A DNA stretch of 64,000 bases, taken from the NCBI RefSeq assembly GCF_900114655.1, contig NZ_FOTT01000002.1, forward strand, positions 155,384 through 219,383, in the 5' to 3' direction. The DNA is from Candidatus Frackibacter sp. WG13. GTDB taxonomy: Bacteria > Bacillota > Halanaerobiia > Halobacteroidales > Acetohalobiaceae. Positions 52,320-62,400 of the stretch are shown here, piece by piece. The stretch's first letter is position 1. Each line of letters starts with the position of its first letter. Both the position numbers and the translations under genes were made by a program. Below the pieces are notes generated by a model. That model did no database searches, was not told the DNA's origin, and saw nothing but the letters and a program-made list of their open reading frames with translations.

Positions 52320-52585
52320 TTAAGGATTTCCATCTGTACTTTTTGTTGACCAATAATTTTTTGCATCTGCTGGATTTGCTCGTCTTTTTCTTTTAATTTA
52401 GCTTCTTGTTCGGTAGGAGATTCACCACTAAGTTTACTCATCCCTCCATCTAAAAAATCCTTTTTCCAGACATAGATGGAGTGGCGACTGACATCATATT
52501 CTTCAACTAGATCAGATATATTTTCACCTTTAAGAACACGAAGTACAATTTCCATTTTAAGTTCAGGATCATAAGATTTTGGCAT
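52298..52585 (-). CDS. IS3-family transposase OrfA
   Basis: 95 residues: helix-turn-helix SYDPELKMEIVLRVLKGENI and VEEYDVSRHSIYVWKKDFLD, then a coiled-coil EQEAKLKEKDEQIQQMQKII. It ends LKKKPWQD. The codons AAA-AAA-AAG at its end (plus-strand T8 run at 52314-52321) form the A AAA AAG heptamer used for -1 frameshifting in this family. Ribosome site GGGGGTAAAAGCAA precedes the ATG. Confidence 0.88.
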   Translation of the reverse strand: MPKSYDPELKMEIVLRVLKGENISDLVEEYDVSRHSIYVWKKDFLDGGMSKLSGESPTEQEAKLKEKDEQIQQMQKIIGQQKVQMEILKKKPWQD

Positions 52586-52710
52586 TTGCTTTTACCCCCT
52601 ATAATTATTATAAAATGTTAAGTTGGTGTTTGTCCAACATTTTTAGGGGGCGTAACAAATATAGTTATATTAATTTTAAATAAATTGACAATAAATATGG
52701 GGTGAAATAG

Positions 52711-53868
52711 ATGTTATTTATGGTTTTATTCTTGGTTAGTCTAATTTTTATTTTTTATACATATATGGGGTATCCCTTAATTTTAATAATATATTCAAAG
52801 ATTTTTAATCAAGTAACACAAAAAAAGGACGTCATTGATTACTTTCCAAAAGTTTCTTTAGTAATAGCGGCTTATAATGAAGAGAAAGTAATAGAAGAAA
52901 AAATAAATAACTGTTTAGAATTAGAATATCCTAATGATAAACTTGAAATTTTAATAGGTTCGGATGGTTCAACGGATAGAACAAATGAAATTATAAAAAA
53001 ATATGCTGGTGACCTAATTCAATTTTATAATATTACTGACCGTGGTGGCAAAACTAACGTTTTAAATACATTAGTTCCCAAAGCTAAAGGAGAGATAATA
53101 GTATTTTCTGATGCTAATACTCTATATGAAGTAAACGCGCTAAAGGAGATAGTCCAACCTTTTGTTTCATCGGAAGTAGGGGGAGTCTGTGGAAATTTAA
53201 AATTTATAAATCCTAATAATAATGTTGGAGGGAAAGGCGAAGGTGTTTATTGGAAGTATGAAAAATTATTAAAAAGGATTGAAAGTAAAATTCATTCTGT
53301 TATTGGTGCTAATGGGGGGATATATGCTATAAGAAAGAAGTTATTTCGTTTTATACCTACTAATACAATTATAGATGACTTTGTTATTTCAATGACAGTA
53401 ATTAAACAAGGATATAGATTATTATATGAAGATAAAGCTATAGCGTATGAAGATACTAGTTTAAGTTTATCAGATGAATTTAAAAGAAAAATTAGAATTG
53501 GAGCAGGAGATTATCAATCTATAAAAATATTAAAATCATTATTATGGTTTGAAGACTTAAAAGTTTCTTTTGCCTTTTGGTCACATAGAATTTTTCGTTG
53601 GCTAATTCCTTTTTGCTTGATAATTTTATTTATCAGCAACATTTTTTTATTAGATATGAACTTTTTTCAAGTTATGTTTATTATTAAAATAGTTGGATAT
53701 TTATTAGCTCTTCTAGGATATTATTTAGACAAGAATGGGTTAAGATTAGGTAAACTCTATATTCCTTATTATTTTGTGTCAATGAATTTGGCTTTATTTT
53801 TAGGTTTTATAAGATTTTTAACAAATAAACAGAGTGTAACTTGGGATAAAGTTGAAAGAAATGATTAA
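52711..53868 (+). CDS. membrane GT2 glycosyltransferase (cellulose synthase/HasA-like topology)
   Basis: 385 residues. An N-terminal membrane segment (about 2-24) with YTYMGYPLIL is followed by the GT-A core: SLVIAAYNEEKVIEEKINN, EILIGSDGSTDRTNEIIKKY, VFSDANTLYEVNALKEI, and IGANGGIYAIRKKLFRFI, with FKRKIRIGAGDYQSI in the place of QxxRW. Three to four C-terminal membrane segments follow. It probably acts on a lipid-linked acceptor at the inner membrane. ATG after GGGGTGAAATAG. Confidence 0.85.
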   Translation: MLFMVLFLVSLIFIFYTYMGYPLILIIYSKIFNQVTQKKDVIDYFPKVSLVIAAYNEEKVIEEKINNCLELEYPNDKLEILIGSDGSTDRTNEIIKKYAGDLIQFYNITDRGGKTNVLNTLVPKAKGEIIVFSDANTLYEVNALKEIVQPFVSSEVGGVCGNLKFINPNNNVGGKGEGVYWKYEKLLKRIESKIHSVIGANGGIYAIRKKLFRFIPTNTIIDDFVISMTVIKQGYRLLYEDKAIAYEDTSLSLSDEFKRKIRIGAGDYQSIKILKSLLWFEDLKVSFAFWSHRIFRWLIPFCLIILFISNIFLLDMNFFQVMFIIKIVGYLLALLGYYLDKNGLRLGKLYIPYYFVSMNLALFLGFIRFLTNKQSVTWDKVERND

Positions 53869-53956
53869 AAAACTTCAATTTAATAAAGTTATATTTTTAG
53901 AATATTTTATTCATCAAGAGATGAATATTTAAAATGTATAAGGGGGAATAAAAATT

Positions 53957-54541
53957 GTGAAAAGATTATTTGATGTTATATTATCATCTATATTATTAAT
54001 TGTTTTATTACCAATCTTAATTTTAATAGCAATTCTAATTAGATTAGAATCAAAGGGGAATCCTATCTTTGTTCAAAGAAGGCCAGGTCAATATAACAAA
54101 GCTTTTACTATCTATAAATATAGGACTATGCGGATTGACACTCCTGATATTCCTACTAATGATTTTAATGATCGTGATAAATATATAACTAAAGTAGGTA
54201 AATTTTTACGAATAACTAGCTTAGATGAGTTGCCGCAGTTAATTAATATTTTAAAAGGAGATATGAGTTTTGTAGGTCCTAGACCTCCTCTCTTCTCTCA
54301 GAAACAATTAATCAAAAATAGAAAAGAATCTGGTGTTAATAAAATAAAGCCTGGGATTACAGGTTGGGCCCAGATAAATGGAAGAGATAATATAGATGAT
54401 CAACAAAAGTTTAAATATGACCTGTATTATTTGAAAAATTACTCTTTTTGGTTAGATCTAAAGATTATTTTTCTTACTATTTTAAAGGTAATTAAAAGTG
54501 ATGATATAATTGAAAACGAGGGAAACAATCTAAAATTGTAG
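53957..54541 (+). CDS. initiating sugar-phosphate transferase (PglC/WcaJ core type)
   Basis: 194 residues. A membrane hairpin at residues 5-27, then PIFVQRRPGQYNKAFTIYKY, TSLDELPQLINILKGDMSF, VGPRPPLFSQ and KPGITGWAQINGRDNID. GTG start after AAGGGGGAATAAAAATT. It starts O-unit synthesis on undecaprenyl phosphate. It differs from the transferase at 27240, so O-antigen and exopolysaccharide appear to have separate priming enzymes. Confidence 0.9.
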   Translation: MKRLFDVILSSILLIVLLPILILIAILIRLESKGNPIFVQRRPGQYNKAFTIYKYRTMRIDTPDIPTNDFNDRDKYITKVGKFLRITSLDELPQLINILKGDMSFVGPRPPLFSQKQLIKNRKESGVNKIKPGITGWAQINGRDNIDDQQKFKYDLYYLKNYSFWLDLKIIFLTILKVIKSDDIIENEGNNLKL

Positions 54542-54578
54542 GCTTAATAATATTAACTTTATAAAGGAGATTAGACTA

Positions 54579-55556
54579 TTGTCTAAATTAAAAAATCTTG
54601 ATAACAAAAATATATTAATCACTGGGGCTAATGGATGTATAGGTTATGAATTAGTAAGGAAATTAATTAATACTAATAATAGATTACTCTTATTAGATAG
54701 AGCATTTGATAATTTAATTCGATTTAAAGATAGAGATAACATTAAATTATTAAAATTAGATATAACAGACCAAGAAGAATTATTTAATATAGATAAGGAA
54801 ATAGATATCATAATCCATTTAGCAGCAAAGGTTCATACTAAACCTAAAAATAAAGAAGAAGTATATGAGTTTTATTTAATTAATACTCAAGGGACTAAGA
54901 ATTTATTTGAGCTTGGTTTAAGAAAGAAAATTGAACATTTTATTTTTAGTAGTACTATATCTGTTTATGGTCCGGAAACTAATGAAATAGTTGATGAAAC
55001 AGCCAGGGTAAACCCTCAAACTGCATATGCTAAAAGTAAATACCAAGCTGAAGAAATTGGTTTAAAATTATATCAAAATAAAAATTTCCCTATTACTATT
55101 TTAAGATTAGCTACTATATATGGTAATCAGGACCGTGGTAATTACAAAAAGTTAATAGACTTTGCTAAACGGGGATACTTACCTTTTATAGGTGATGGTG
55201 ATTACTGTAAACCAATAATTCATGTAAAAGATGTTGCTAACATTATGTTGAAAATTATCAATAACTCTGCCACGTATGGAGAAGTATATCTTGTATCTGA
55301 AAAAAATTATACTTATAAAGCAATAGTAAATAACATTAGTGATGTTTTTGCAATTAACATTAAAAAAATTAGAATTCCAGGCGCATTAATTAGCCTTTTT
55401 AAGAAGCTTAATTTAAATATATCTCCTATTAACAAATTAATTACTTTATCAAATAATTTTAATGTCAATAATAACAAGATAAAGACTGAGTTGAATATTG
55501 ACTTAGACTATAATTTTAAAGAAGGATTAAAAGATTCTTATGAGTATTATAAATAA
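54579..55556 (+). CDS. NAD-dependent sugar-nucleotide epimerase/dehydratase
   Basis: 325-residue extended short-chain dehydrogenase. TGANGCIGYELVRKLI (Rossmann), HLAAKVHTKPKNKEE, FSSTISVYGPETNEIVD and YAKSKYQAEEIGLKLY (YxxxK). It resembles enzymes encoded next to PglC-like transferases (WbpV/galE-like), which make UDP-sugars for the first O-unit residue. TTG start with AAAGGAG 10 nt upstream. The substrate is not certain. Confidence 0.83.
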   Translation: MSKLKNLDNKNILITGANGCIGYELVRKLINTNNRLLLLDRAFDNLIRFKDRDNIKLLKLDITDQEELFNIDKEIDIIIHLAAKVHTKPKNKEEVYEFYLINTQGTKNLFELGLRKKIEHFIFSSTISVYGPETNEIVDETARVNPQTAYAKSKYQAEEIGLKLYQNKNFPITILRLATIYGNQDRGNYKKLIDFAKRGYLPFIGDGDYCKPIIHVKDVANIMLKIINNSATYGEVYLVSEKNYTYKAIVNNISDVFAINIKKIRIPGALISLFKKLNLNISPINKLITLSNNFNVNNNKIKTELNIDLDYNFKEGLKDSYEYYK

Positions 55557-55589
55557 TAGATCTACTTTATTAGGGAAGAGGTGATAAAT

Positions 55590-57476
55590 TTGATCGACTT
55601 ACTATTAAAATTATACAAAAAACCAAGATTAATATTTATTGATCTATTATTAATCAACTTAGCTCTAATTTTTGGTTTTATCCTAAGGTTCGACGGTAGC
55701 TGGCTAAGTCAATTTAGTTATTCTTATTCAATTATTCTATCCATAATTGGTATGATAATCTTATATTTTTCTGGTTTATATAAAAAGATGTGGCGTTATG
55801 CTAGTATTAATGAATTAAAATCTATTATTAAGATAGTAGCATTAATTAATTTGTCATTTACTCTTTATATCTTTTTAGCTCAAATAAGTTTTTCTCGCAG
55901 TGTTGTGGTTATTAGTGGTGTATTAGATCTTTTCTTCTTGGGGGGATTAAGGTTTATCCTTCGGTTAATAAAAGACCATTTAGAATATGAAAGATGTAAT
56001 GATGCTGAAACAAGAGTTCTAATTGTAGGTGCCGGAGATGCAGCAGAGATTCTAATTCGTGAAGTATATAAGCATCCGGAGTTAGGAAAGTGTATAGTAG
56101 GTTTAGTAGATGATGACCCAGAGAAGATAGGTTTAGAAATTCACGGTAAGAAAGTATTAGGTGACCGTTACGATATTCCTGATATTATAGACAAGCATAA
56201 TGTTTCCGAAGTAATTATAGCTATTCCTTCAACTTCTGGTGAGGCAATCGAGAATATCTATGATTTGAGTAATCAAAAGGGAGTAGAAATTAAGATAGTT
56301 CCTGGATTAGATGAAATTATCAATGGTGGATTTAATCTTAATCAAATTCGAGAAGTTAAAGTTGAAGACTTATTAAGAAGAGATCAGGTTGATTTAAATA
56401 CTGATGATATCTCTTCATATCTACAAGATAAGACAGTTCTAGTTACCGGTGGTGGAGGCTCTATCGGTTCTGAATTATGTCGGCAAATCATTCGCTTTAA
56501 CCCTAAACAATTAATTATCTTTGATATTTCTGAAAATAACACCTATTTTATTGAGTTAGAATTAAAAGGTAATTATAATAATGCAGAAATCATACCGATA
56601 ATTGGTAGTATAAGGGATAAGCAGAAATTAAGACAGACCTTTGCTCAATATCAACCAGATGTTGTCTTTCATGCTGCTGCGCATAAACATGTTCCATTAA
56701 TGGAGTATAATCCTGAGGAAGCAATTAAGAATAATGTACTAGGGACTAAAAAGGTTGCAGAAACGGCAGATGAGTTTAATGTAAAACGATTCGTTTTAGT
56801 CTCAACTGATAAAGCAGTTAATCCAACTAATGTCATGGGAGCAACTAAGCGAACTGCTGAAATGATACTACAAGCTATAAATAATAAGAGCAAGACTAAA
56901 TTTATGGCTGTGAGATTTGGTAATGTCCTAGGTAGTAAAGGTAGCGTTATTCCATTATTTAAAAAGCAGATTGCTCAGGGCGGACCTGTGACAGTAACCC
57001 ATGAAGAAGTCGAAAGATACTTTATGACTATTCCAGAAGCAGCGCAATTAGTTATCCAAGCTGGTTCTTTAGGGAAAGGTGGAGAAGTCTTTGTTCTAGA
57101 TATGGGAGAATCTGTAAAGATTATCGATTTAGCAAAAGATTTAATTAAACTTTCAGGTTTAGAAATAGGTCAAGATATTGATATAGAGATTATAGGCTTA
57201 CGACCAGGTGAAAAACTATATGAGGAATTATTATATGATGGTGAAAATAGTATATCTACAGACCATGAAAGAATCTTCATAACTAATTTGGAATCAGTTA
57301 ATCAGGAGAACTTATATGATAGTTTAAATCAATTAGAAAGATTAATTAAAATCAGTGATTCATCAGCGATAGTAACCGCTTTAGTAAAATTAGTGGGAAC
57401 ATATAAGCCTAATCGAGATAATATGGATGAAATAGTTGAAGCTAAGAATCAGACTGCTGCTGTTGTTAACGATTAA
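55590..57476 (+). CDS. membrane UDP-sugar 4,6-dehydratase (CapD/PglF/FlaA1-like)
   Basis: 628 residues. Four N-terminal membrane segments (to about residue 130), a CoA-binding-like Rossmann region with VLIVGAGDAAEILIREVYKH, then the dehydratase domain: VTGGGGSIGSELCRQI, FHAAAHKHVPLMEYNPEEA, VSTDKAVNPTNVMGATKR and RFGNVLGSKGSVIPLF. It acts on UDP-GlcNAc-type sugars to give 4-keto-6-deoxy products. TTG at 55590 is chosen because AGAGGTG lies 6-7 nt upstream; a GTG at 55581 overlaps that site. Confidence 0.92.
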   Translation: MIDLLLKLYKKPRLIFIDLLLINLALIFGFILRFDGSWLSQFSYSYSIILSIIGMIILYFSGLYKKMWRYASINELKSIIKIVALINLSFTLYIFLAQISFSRSVVVISGVLDLFFLGGLRFILRLIKDHLEYERCNDAETRVLIVGAGDAAEILIREVYKHPELGKCIVGLVDDDPEKIGLEIHGKKVLGDRYDIPDIIDKHNVSEVIIAIPSTSGEAIENIYDLSNQKGVEIKIVPGLDEIINGGFNLNQIREVKVEDLLRRDQVDLNTDDISSYLQDKTVLVTGGGGSIGSELCRQIIRFNPKQLIIFDISENNTYFIELELKGNYNNAEIIPIIGSIRDKQKLRQTFAQYQPDVVFHAAAHKHVPLMEYNPEEAIKNNVLGTKKVAETADEFNVKRFVLVSTDKAVNPTNVMGATKRTAEMILQAINNKSKTKFMAVRFGNVLGSKGSVIPLFKKQIAQGGPVTVTHEEVERYFMTIPEAAQLVIQAGSLGKGGEVFVLDMGESVKIIDLAKDLIKLSGLEIGQDIDIEIIGLRPGEKLYEELLYDGENSISTDHERIFITNLESVNQENLYDSLNQLERLIKISDSSAIVTALVKLVGTYKPNRDNMDEIVEAKNQTAAVVND

Positions 57477-57498
57477 AGAACAGGAGGTTCTAAAAGAC

Positions 57499-58389
57499 TT
57501 GTGTAAAAAATACTTTGTCAGTGATCTACATATCGGTGATGGTAGTCGAACCGATGATTTTATTTATAAAGATATCTTTATGGACTTTCTAGATCAAATA
57601 ATCGCCGAAGAAGATAGTCAATTAATCATCGTCGGTGACTTTTTAGAACTATGGCAGGCTGACTTAGAGAAGATTCTATTCTATCATAGTGACTTATTCG
57701 CTAAGCTATTTAGATTAGCTGAGACAGATAGAGTGATCTATGTCTATGGCAATCATGACTACCTTCCTTTTTCTCGTTTTAAAGGAAGCTATTTTGGTAA
57801 TATAAAAGTATTAGAGCAATATATAGACCAAGAGAACGGCATCTGGGCTTTACATGGTCATCAGTTTAATGAGTTTAATGATATCGAGCAGGCTAAAGAT
57901 AGGATTAGCGGTTCCATTGGTCAGAAGATTGCCGAAGTAGTAGGCTTTTTAGAAAGACACCTAGACGAAGATATAGATATAGAATTAGCTAAAATGATTC
58001 CTTTTTTCCGAACTTTAAAAGCTAAAGTAAATATGTTAAAGCGAATCGTAAGATGCTTCGTTGATAAAGTCTTCTTTACCAAAGAAGATGACTTTACTAA
58101 GGAAGTAATAAGGATTCAAAGCCAGACCATACCCCAGGATAAGAATTATCAAGGGGCTTGGGCTCAATACCAACAAGCAGTCTTTAGTGGGTTAGAAGAA
58201 AAAGGGTTAAAATACGGTATCATCGGTCACACTCATCAAGAAGATTTGATCAGTGATAATGGAGGGAAACTATATACCAACCTAGGTTCCTGGACTAATC
58301 CTAACCAAGATCCTTATTATGCTCTTTTTGAGCAAGGTGAGATGAAATTGGTTAATGCTAAAGAAGAAAAGATAAGCATATTAGTGTGA
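57499..58389 (+). CDS. calcineurin-like phosphoesterase (LpxH-like UDP-diacylglucosamine hydrolase)
   Basis: 296 residues from the TTG at 57499, which has AGGAGG 10 nt upstream; the frame is open to 57436, overlapping capD. Metal-binding motifs are YFVSDLHIGD, IIVGDFLELWQ, YVYGNHDYLPF, LHGHQFNEFND and IGHTHQEDL, the full metallophosphoesterase set. LpxH-like enzymes hydrolyse UDP-2,3-diacylglucosamine in lipid A synthesis, which would fit the LPS theme, but other substrates are possible. It is the last gene before a strong promoter for the defence genes. Confidence 0.82.
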   Translation: MCKKYFVSDLHIGDGSRTDDFIYKDIFMDFLDQIIAEEDSQLIIVGDFLELWQADLEKILFYHSDLFAKLFRLAETDRVIYVYGNHDYLPFSRFKGSYFGNIKVLEQYIDQENGIWALHGHQFNEFNDIEQAKDRISGSIGQKIAEVVGFLERHLDEDIDIELAKMIPFFRTLKAKVNMLKRIVRCFVDKVFFTKEDDFTKEVIRIQSQTIPQDKNYQGAWAQYQQAVFSGLEEKGLKYGIIGHTHQEDLISDNGGKLYTNLGSWTNPNQDPYYALFEQGEMKLVNAKEEKISILV

Positions 58390-58426
58390 CTATTGATCTT
58401 TATACAAAGCCGAGACGAACATTTGT

Positions 58427-58455
58427 TTGATAAAATTTCCTATTTATGATAAAAT
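58427..58455 (+). promoter_or_regulatory. promoter of the HamAB operon
   Basis: TTGATA (58427-58432), a 17-nt spacer ending TGA, and TAAAAT (58450-58455) with an extended -10. It leaves a leader of about 130 nt before hamA in which no other signal was recognised. Confidence 0.7.
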
Positions 58456-58592
58456 ATAATTAAATAGGTTTAAGTATTGGCAGGAGATACTTAATTTCGT
58501 TTATAATTAGCGTTATTTAAATCATACGGATGACTATCAATAGTTATTATGAAATAGAACAGAATTAGCTAAATCAAGGGAGAGATACTAAC

Positions 58593-59414
58593 ATGAGTAT
58601 TGAATTAATTGTTGGTCAAAAAAAGAAAATCGGTCATAATGAATATTATGATTATGACTTTAATATAAGTTTAGATGATGAAGATAAAATTGATGAATTA
58701 GCTAATTCTATAAAAAAGTGTTATACTAGCATTGATTCTTTATTAGAACACCTTCCTACAAATGGTCCACTTAAAACTAATTTTATAAAAGAATTAATTA
58801 ATAATAGGATCCCTTATTGGGAAGAAGGGAAGAAAGCAGGCTTTCAGGTAGTTAGATCAGAATTTGGTGAAGTTATTGCTCAATTGACAATGAAGAAATA
58901 TTTTAATACGGATATTCATTTAAGCAGATTGTCAACTAAAGAAAAACCTTTATTGGCTACTAGAGGTATCGATCTATTAGGAGTAGAAATGAAAGATGAA
59001 GATCCTATTTTAGTCTTAGGCGAAGTAAAAGTCTCTAAAGATACGAATAATCCACCGGGGGTTGTACATAAAGCTGGGGATAAGGGTTGTCTTGAAAATA
59101 AGATACCATATCTCCTTTCAAGTAAAAAAGAGATTAATGAAGAGTTGGCTTATTATATAGAACATGCTCCAGAAGAAGTTAAGGAGATATATGTTGACTT
59201 AGCCGCTCGTTTTATGCTAGAACCTGATAACCTGATAATTGTAGGAGTTCCGTTTTTATTACGCGATGCTGAACTTTTCCATATGGATGATGTGGGGGAT
59301 TTGTTAGAGCATGAAAGCTCAGCTACAAGAAAGGTAAGGTTTGTAATTATTCGAATTAAAGAAGATGTTAATAAATTATCAAAATATGTTTATGATAAAG
59401 CAAGAGGAGGGTGA
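58593..59414 (+). CDS. hamA: HamA-like DUF1837 nuclease of a Hachiman defence system
   Basis: 273 residues. DUF1837-type protein with a predicted PD-(D/E)XK site: GIDLLGVEMKDEDPILVLGE has D127 and E144, followed by VK (K146). Upstream VVRSEFGEVIAQLTMKKYF is also characteristic. In Hachiman, HamA is the DNase effector held by HamB. ATG start after AAGGGAGAGATACTAAC. The 3' end is followed within 5 nt by the helicase start, with GGAGGG in its last codons serving that gene. Confidence 0.87.
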   Translation: MSIELIVGQKKKIGHNEYYDYDFNISLDDEDKIDELANSIKKCYTSIDSLLEHLPTNGPLKTNFIKELINNRIPYWEEGKKAGFQVVRSEFGEVIAQLTMKKYFNTDIHLSRLSTKEKPLLATRGIDLLGVEMKDEDPILVLGEVKVSKDTNNPPGVVHKAGDKGCLENKIPYLLSSKKEINEELAYYIEHAPEEVKEIYVDLAARFMLEPDNLIIVGVPFLLRDAELFHMDDVGDLLEHESSATRKVRFVIIRIKEDVNKLSKYVYDKARGG

Positions 59415-59419
59415 TTGTT

Positions 59420-62400
59420 ATGGATTCTAAACAGAAGATTATTAAGGCAAGTAATACATATTATAAAAATTTTAATGAACAATTCACCCGTAAATTACTT
59501 TCTCTTAACAGTTATATAGATGAAGATGAAAGTAATGATGCTTTAAATTACTCTCGCTTAATTCATGCTCTTTATAACATAAGTGATGAAAATAATAAGG
59601 ATGAGGTTAATTTATCATACTTTTTAAAATTTGCTATTTATTATTTAAAGGGAAAACAAAGTGATAATCTATTATCATATTATGAGCAACTAGTTTCAAT
59701 TACAACTTTAGGTCTTCTAAATCAGAGAATAAATGATATTCGTTTGCTTTTAGAAGAAGAAGAATTGACTGATATAGATTATGATAAATATAATTGGGTA
59801 GAGATATTATACATAGAGACTATGAGATTATATCTTTTAATTGTGCGCCAAGGTAAGGGGTTTAAAGATATTGATACTGTAAATGAAAATATAAATAGAT
59901 TAATTGAGATACAAGAAGAAAAAGAAGAAGTAATGGTTAAAGCAGGTTTCTTATCTCAACGAGAAATGGGTCAACTTGTAATTCTATATAATACGATAGC
60001 TGCTCTAAATGATGTTAATCAATATCTAGAGAAAGGACACCCAGCCCAGATTAATGTTAAGTTAGATCGATATTTTGATAATATTAAAGAAGGATTCAGT
60101 AGTGGAGTAGATGCTAGATTTCAATATTCTATTGAAAACATCATTAAAGGATTGGAGATAACTATAAAAAATAGTATCTGGAAACAGTTAAAAACCGGTA
60201 CCAGGATGGATGAATTTGTTGAGGAAATGGTGGCTAGGGGTAATGAAAAACCTATATTTCAACTTTTGCCTTCGCAAGTGGATGCTTTTCAAGGTGGAAT
60301 TGACAGACCTTTAACTTCTGCAATCGTTATCCAGATGCATACTAGTGCTGGAAAAAGTTTATTAGCTCATTTTTTAATAGCTCAAACATTAGAAATGAAT
60401 AGTGAGGGGCAAATAGCTTATGTTGTGCCTACCAGAGCATTAGTTCATCAATCCTTATATGATTTAAGGAATACATTTATAAATTTGGATTATAACATTG
60501 AAGCTACTATTCCTGCTTATGAAATAGATAAAGTTGAGGAAGAGTTACTCGATGAAAGAATAGATATTTTAGTTACGACACCTGAAAAACTTAACTTATT
60601 AGTTCGTTCAAATCATCCTTCTGTAAAAGAACTTTCTTTTGTTATTGTCGATGAGGCTCATAATATATCTGATAATAATCGCGGACCAGCTCTTGAATTT
60701 CTCCTGGCAACATTAAAAAGGAAGAATGAATATATTCGTACTCTTTTATTGACTCCTTTTATTAAAGATGATAGTAATCGAGAACTAATTGCTCACTGGT
60801 TAGGAGGGGATAGAGGTCTTCCTGTATATAGCAAATGGAGACCTACCCGTCAAATTATTAGTCTCTTAAAACGATATAAACCTGAAGGAAGTAGATATTA
60901 TAAATTTAGTTTGGAAACAATTATACCTGATCATATGGATGAATTCACCGATTACCCCGAGTTTGAAGAAGAGATAACGTTCCCAACACCAAAACCTTCA
61001 AGCTTAAAATCGATGGCTACAGCTATGGCTAAGCGTTTTATAAGTAAAGGAGCAGTTCTAATTCTAGCTGAATCTCCTTTCCATGCAGAAAATCAAGCCA
61101 AAGACTTAGCTGATTCTATTGATGACGAGGTGGGTTTAAGTGAAGATTTAAAATTGTTAATTAAATTTGCAAGAGAAGAATTAGGAGAGAAACATACTCT
61201 ATTAGATTGTTTAAGGAAAAGAGTTGCATTTCATCATAGTGGTTTATCCGAAGAAATAAAGATTTTACTTGAAAAATTGATTGTTAACGGGGATATTGAT
61301 TACATTGTAGGAACTACAACTTTGGCTCAAGGAATGAATTTCCCAATTTCGACTGTAATCTTTCGAACGATTTATTTTCCTCGTCCATTCGGTGAGAATG
61401 TACAAATGGAACCAGAGGTGTTTTGGAATATTGCTGGAAGAGCAGGTAGGGTTTTTAAGGATTATGCTGGGAGAATAATATTCTTGGCTAATGGAGAAGA
61501 AAGAGAAAACGAGATTAAAGATTTTTTACAGAAACGAGGAGAAGGTATAAATTCTGCTATTTTTGAAACGATTAAAAATATTGATGAATTTTCGTTACAA
61601 TTTGATAGAGAATTAGTAATGGATAATCAGGCGTTATCACAATTATTACAGTTTATATCAGGTACATTAAATCTTATTAGTGAAAATGGTGAAATCTCTG
61701 AAAATGTGGAGCAAGTAATTGATGAAGTTTTAAGGTTAAGTTTAGCATATCGACAGTTATCGGATAAAGGAGAAGCTGAAAGAAAGAAATTATTAAATAT
61801 TGCTCAAAAATATTTAGCTTATTTACAAAGAAAAGATAACTGGAAGGGGGTAGCTACCCTTGTAGACCAAACAGGTTTTAGTTCTATGACAGTAGACTAC
61901 CTTATGGCTCAAAAGAGAAATTTACCTAACTTTGCAGAAATTAATTTGAAAGATGTAATTTCTGAATCTGAGCAGATGACAAATTTAATTAAAATCCTTG
62001 GTGGAATACCTGAAATTAATCTAGGAGCTGGTACAGAAGGTTCTTTTAATCCTGGGTTAGTTGCTGCAGTTACACAGGCATGGATCAATGGTATCTCTTT
62101 GACAAAAATATATGATGATTTATTAGCTGGAATTCATGATGACATTCGTAAAAGTATAAAATACATTTATCAAACTATTACTGGGAAGGTTTCTTGGGGA
62201 ATGGGAGCTATGCAATCTATCTCTTTATCAGGTGAAAGGGAAGATGTTGATGAAGTATTAAACCTGCCTAGTATGATTTATTATGGAGTACCAAATGATA
62301 TTGGAGTAGCTTTAAGAATGGCTGGAGTACCAAGGACTCTAGCTGTGCAGATTAGTCAAAATTTAACTGGTGATGAATTTTCTATTAAAGAGAATAAGCT

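Larger units (their letters stand above)
51308..52652 (-). mobile_element. IS3-family insertion sequence (apparently intact)
   Basis: About 1.34 kb. The ends are imperfect inverted repeats: CCCCTCTAAATTTGGACAAA at 51310-51329 against the complement of 52629-52651, which reads GCCCCCTAAAAATGTTGG then ACAAA. orfA and orfB on the minus strand join through an A8G slippery run. No frame lesions. It sits between wecB and a glycosyltransferase gene without cutting either. Target duplication could not be fixed. Confidence 0.85.
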
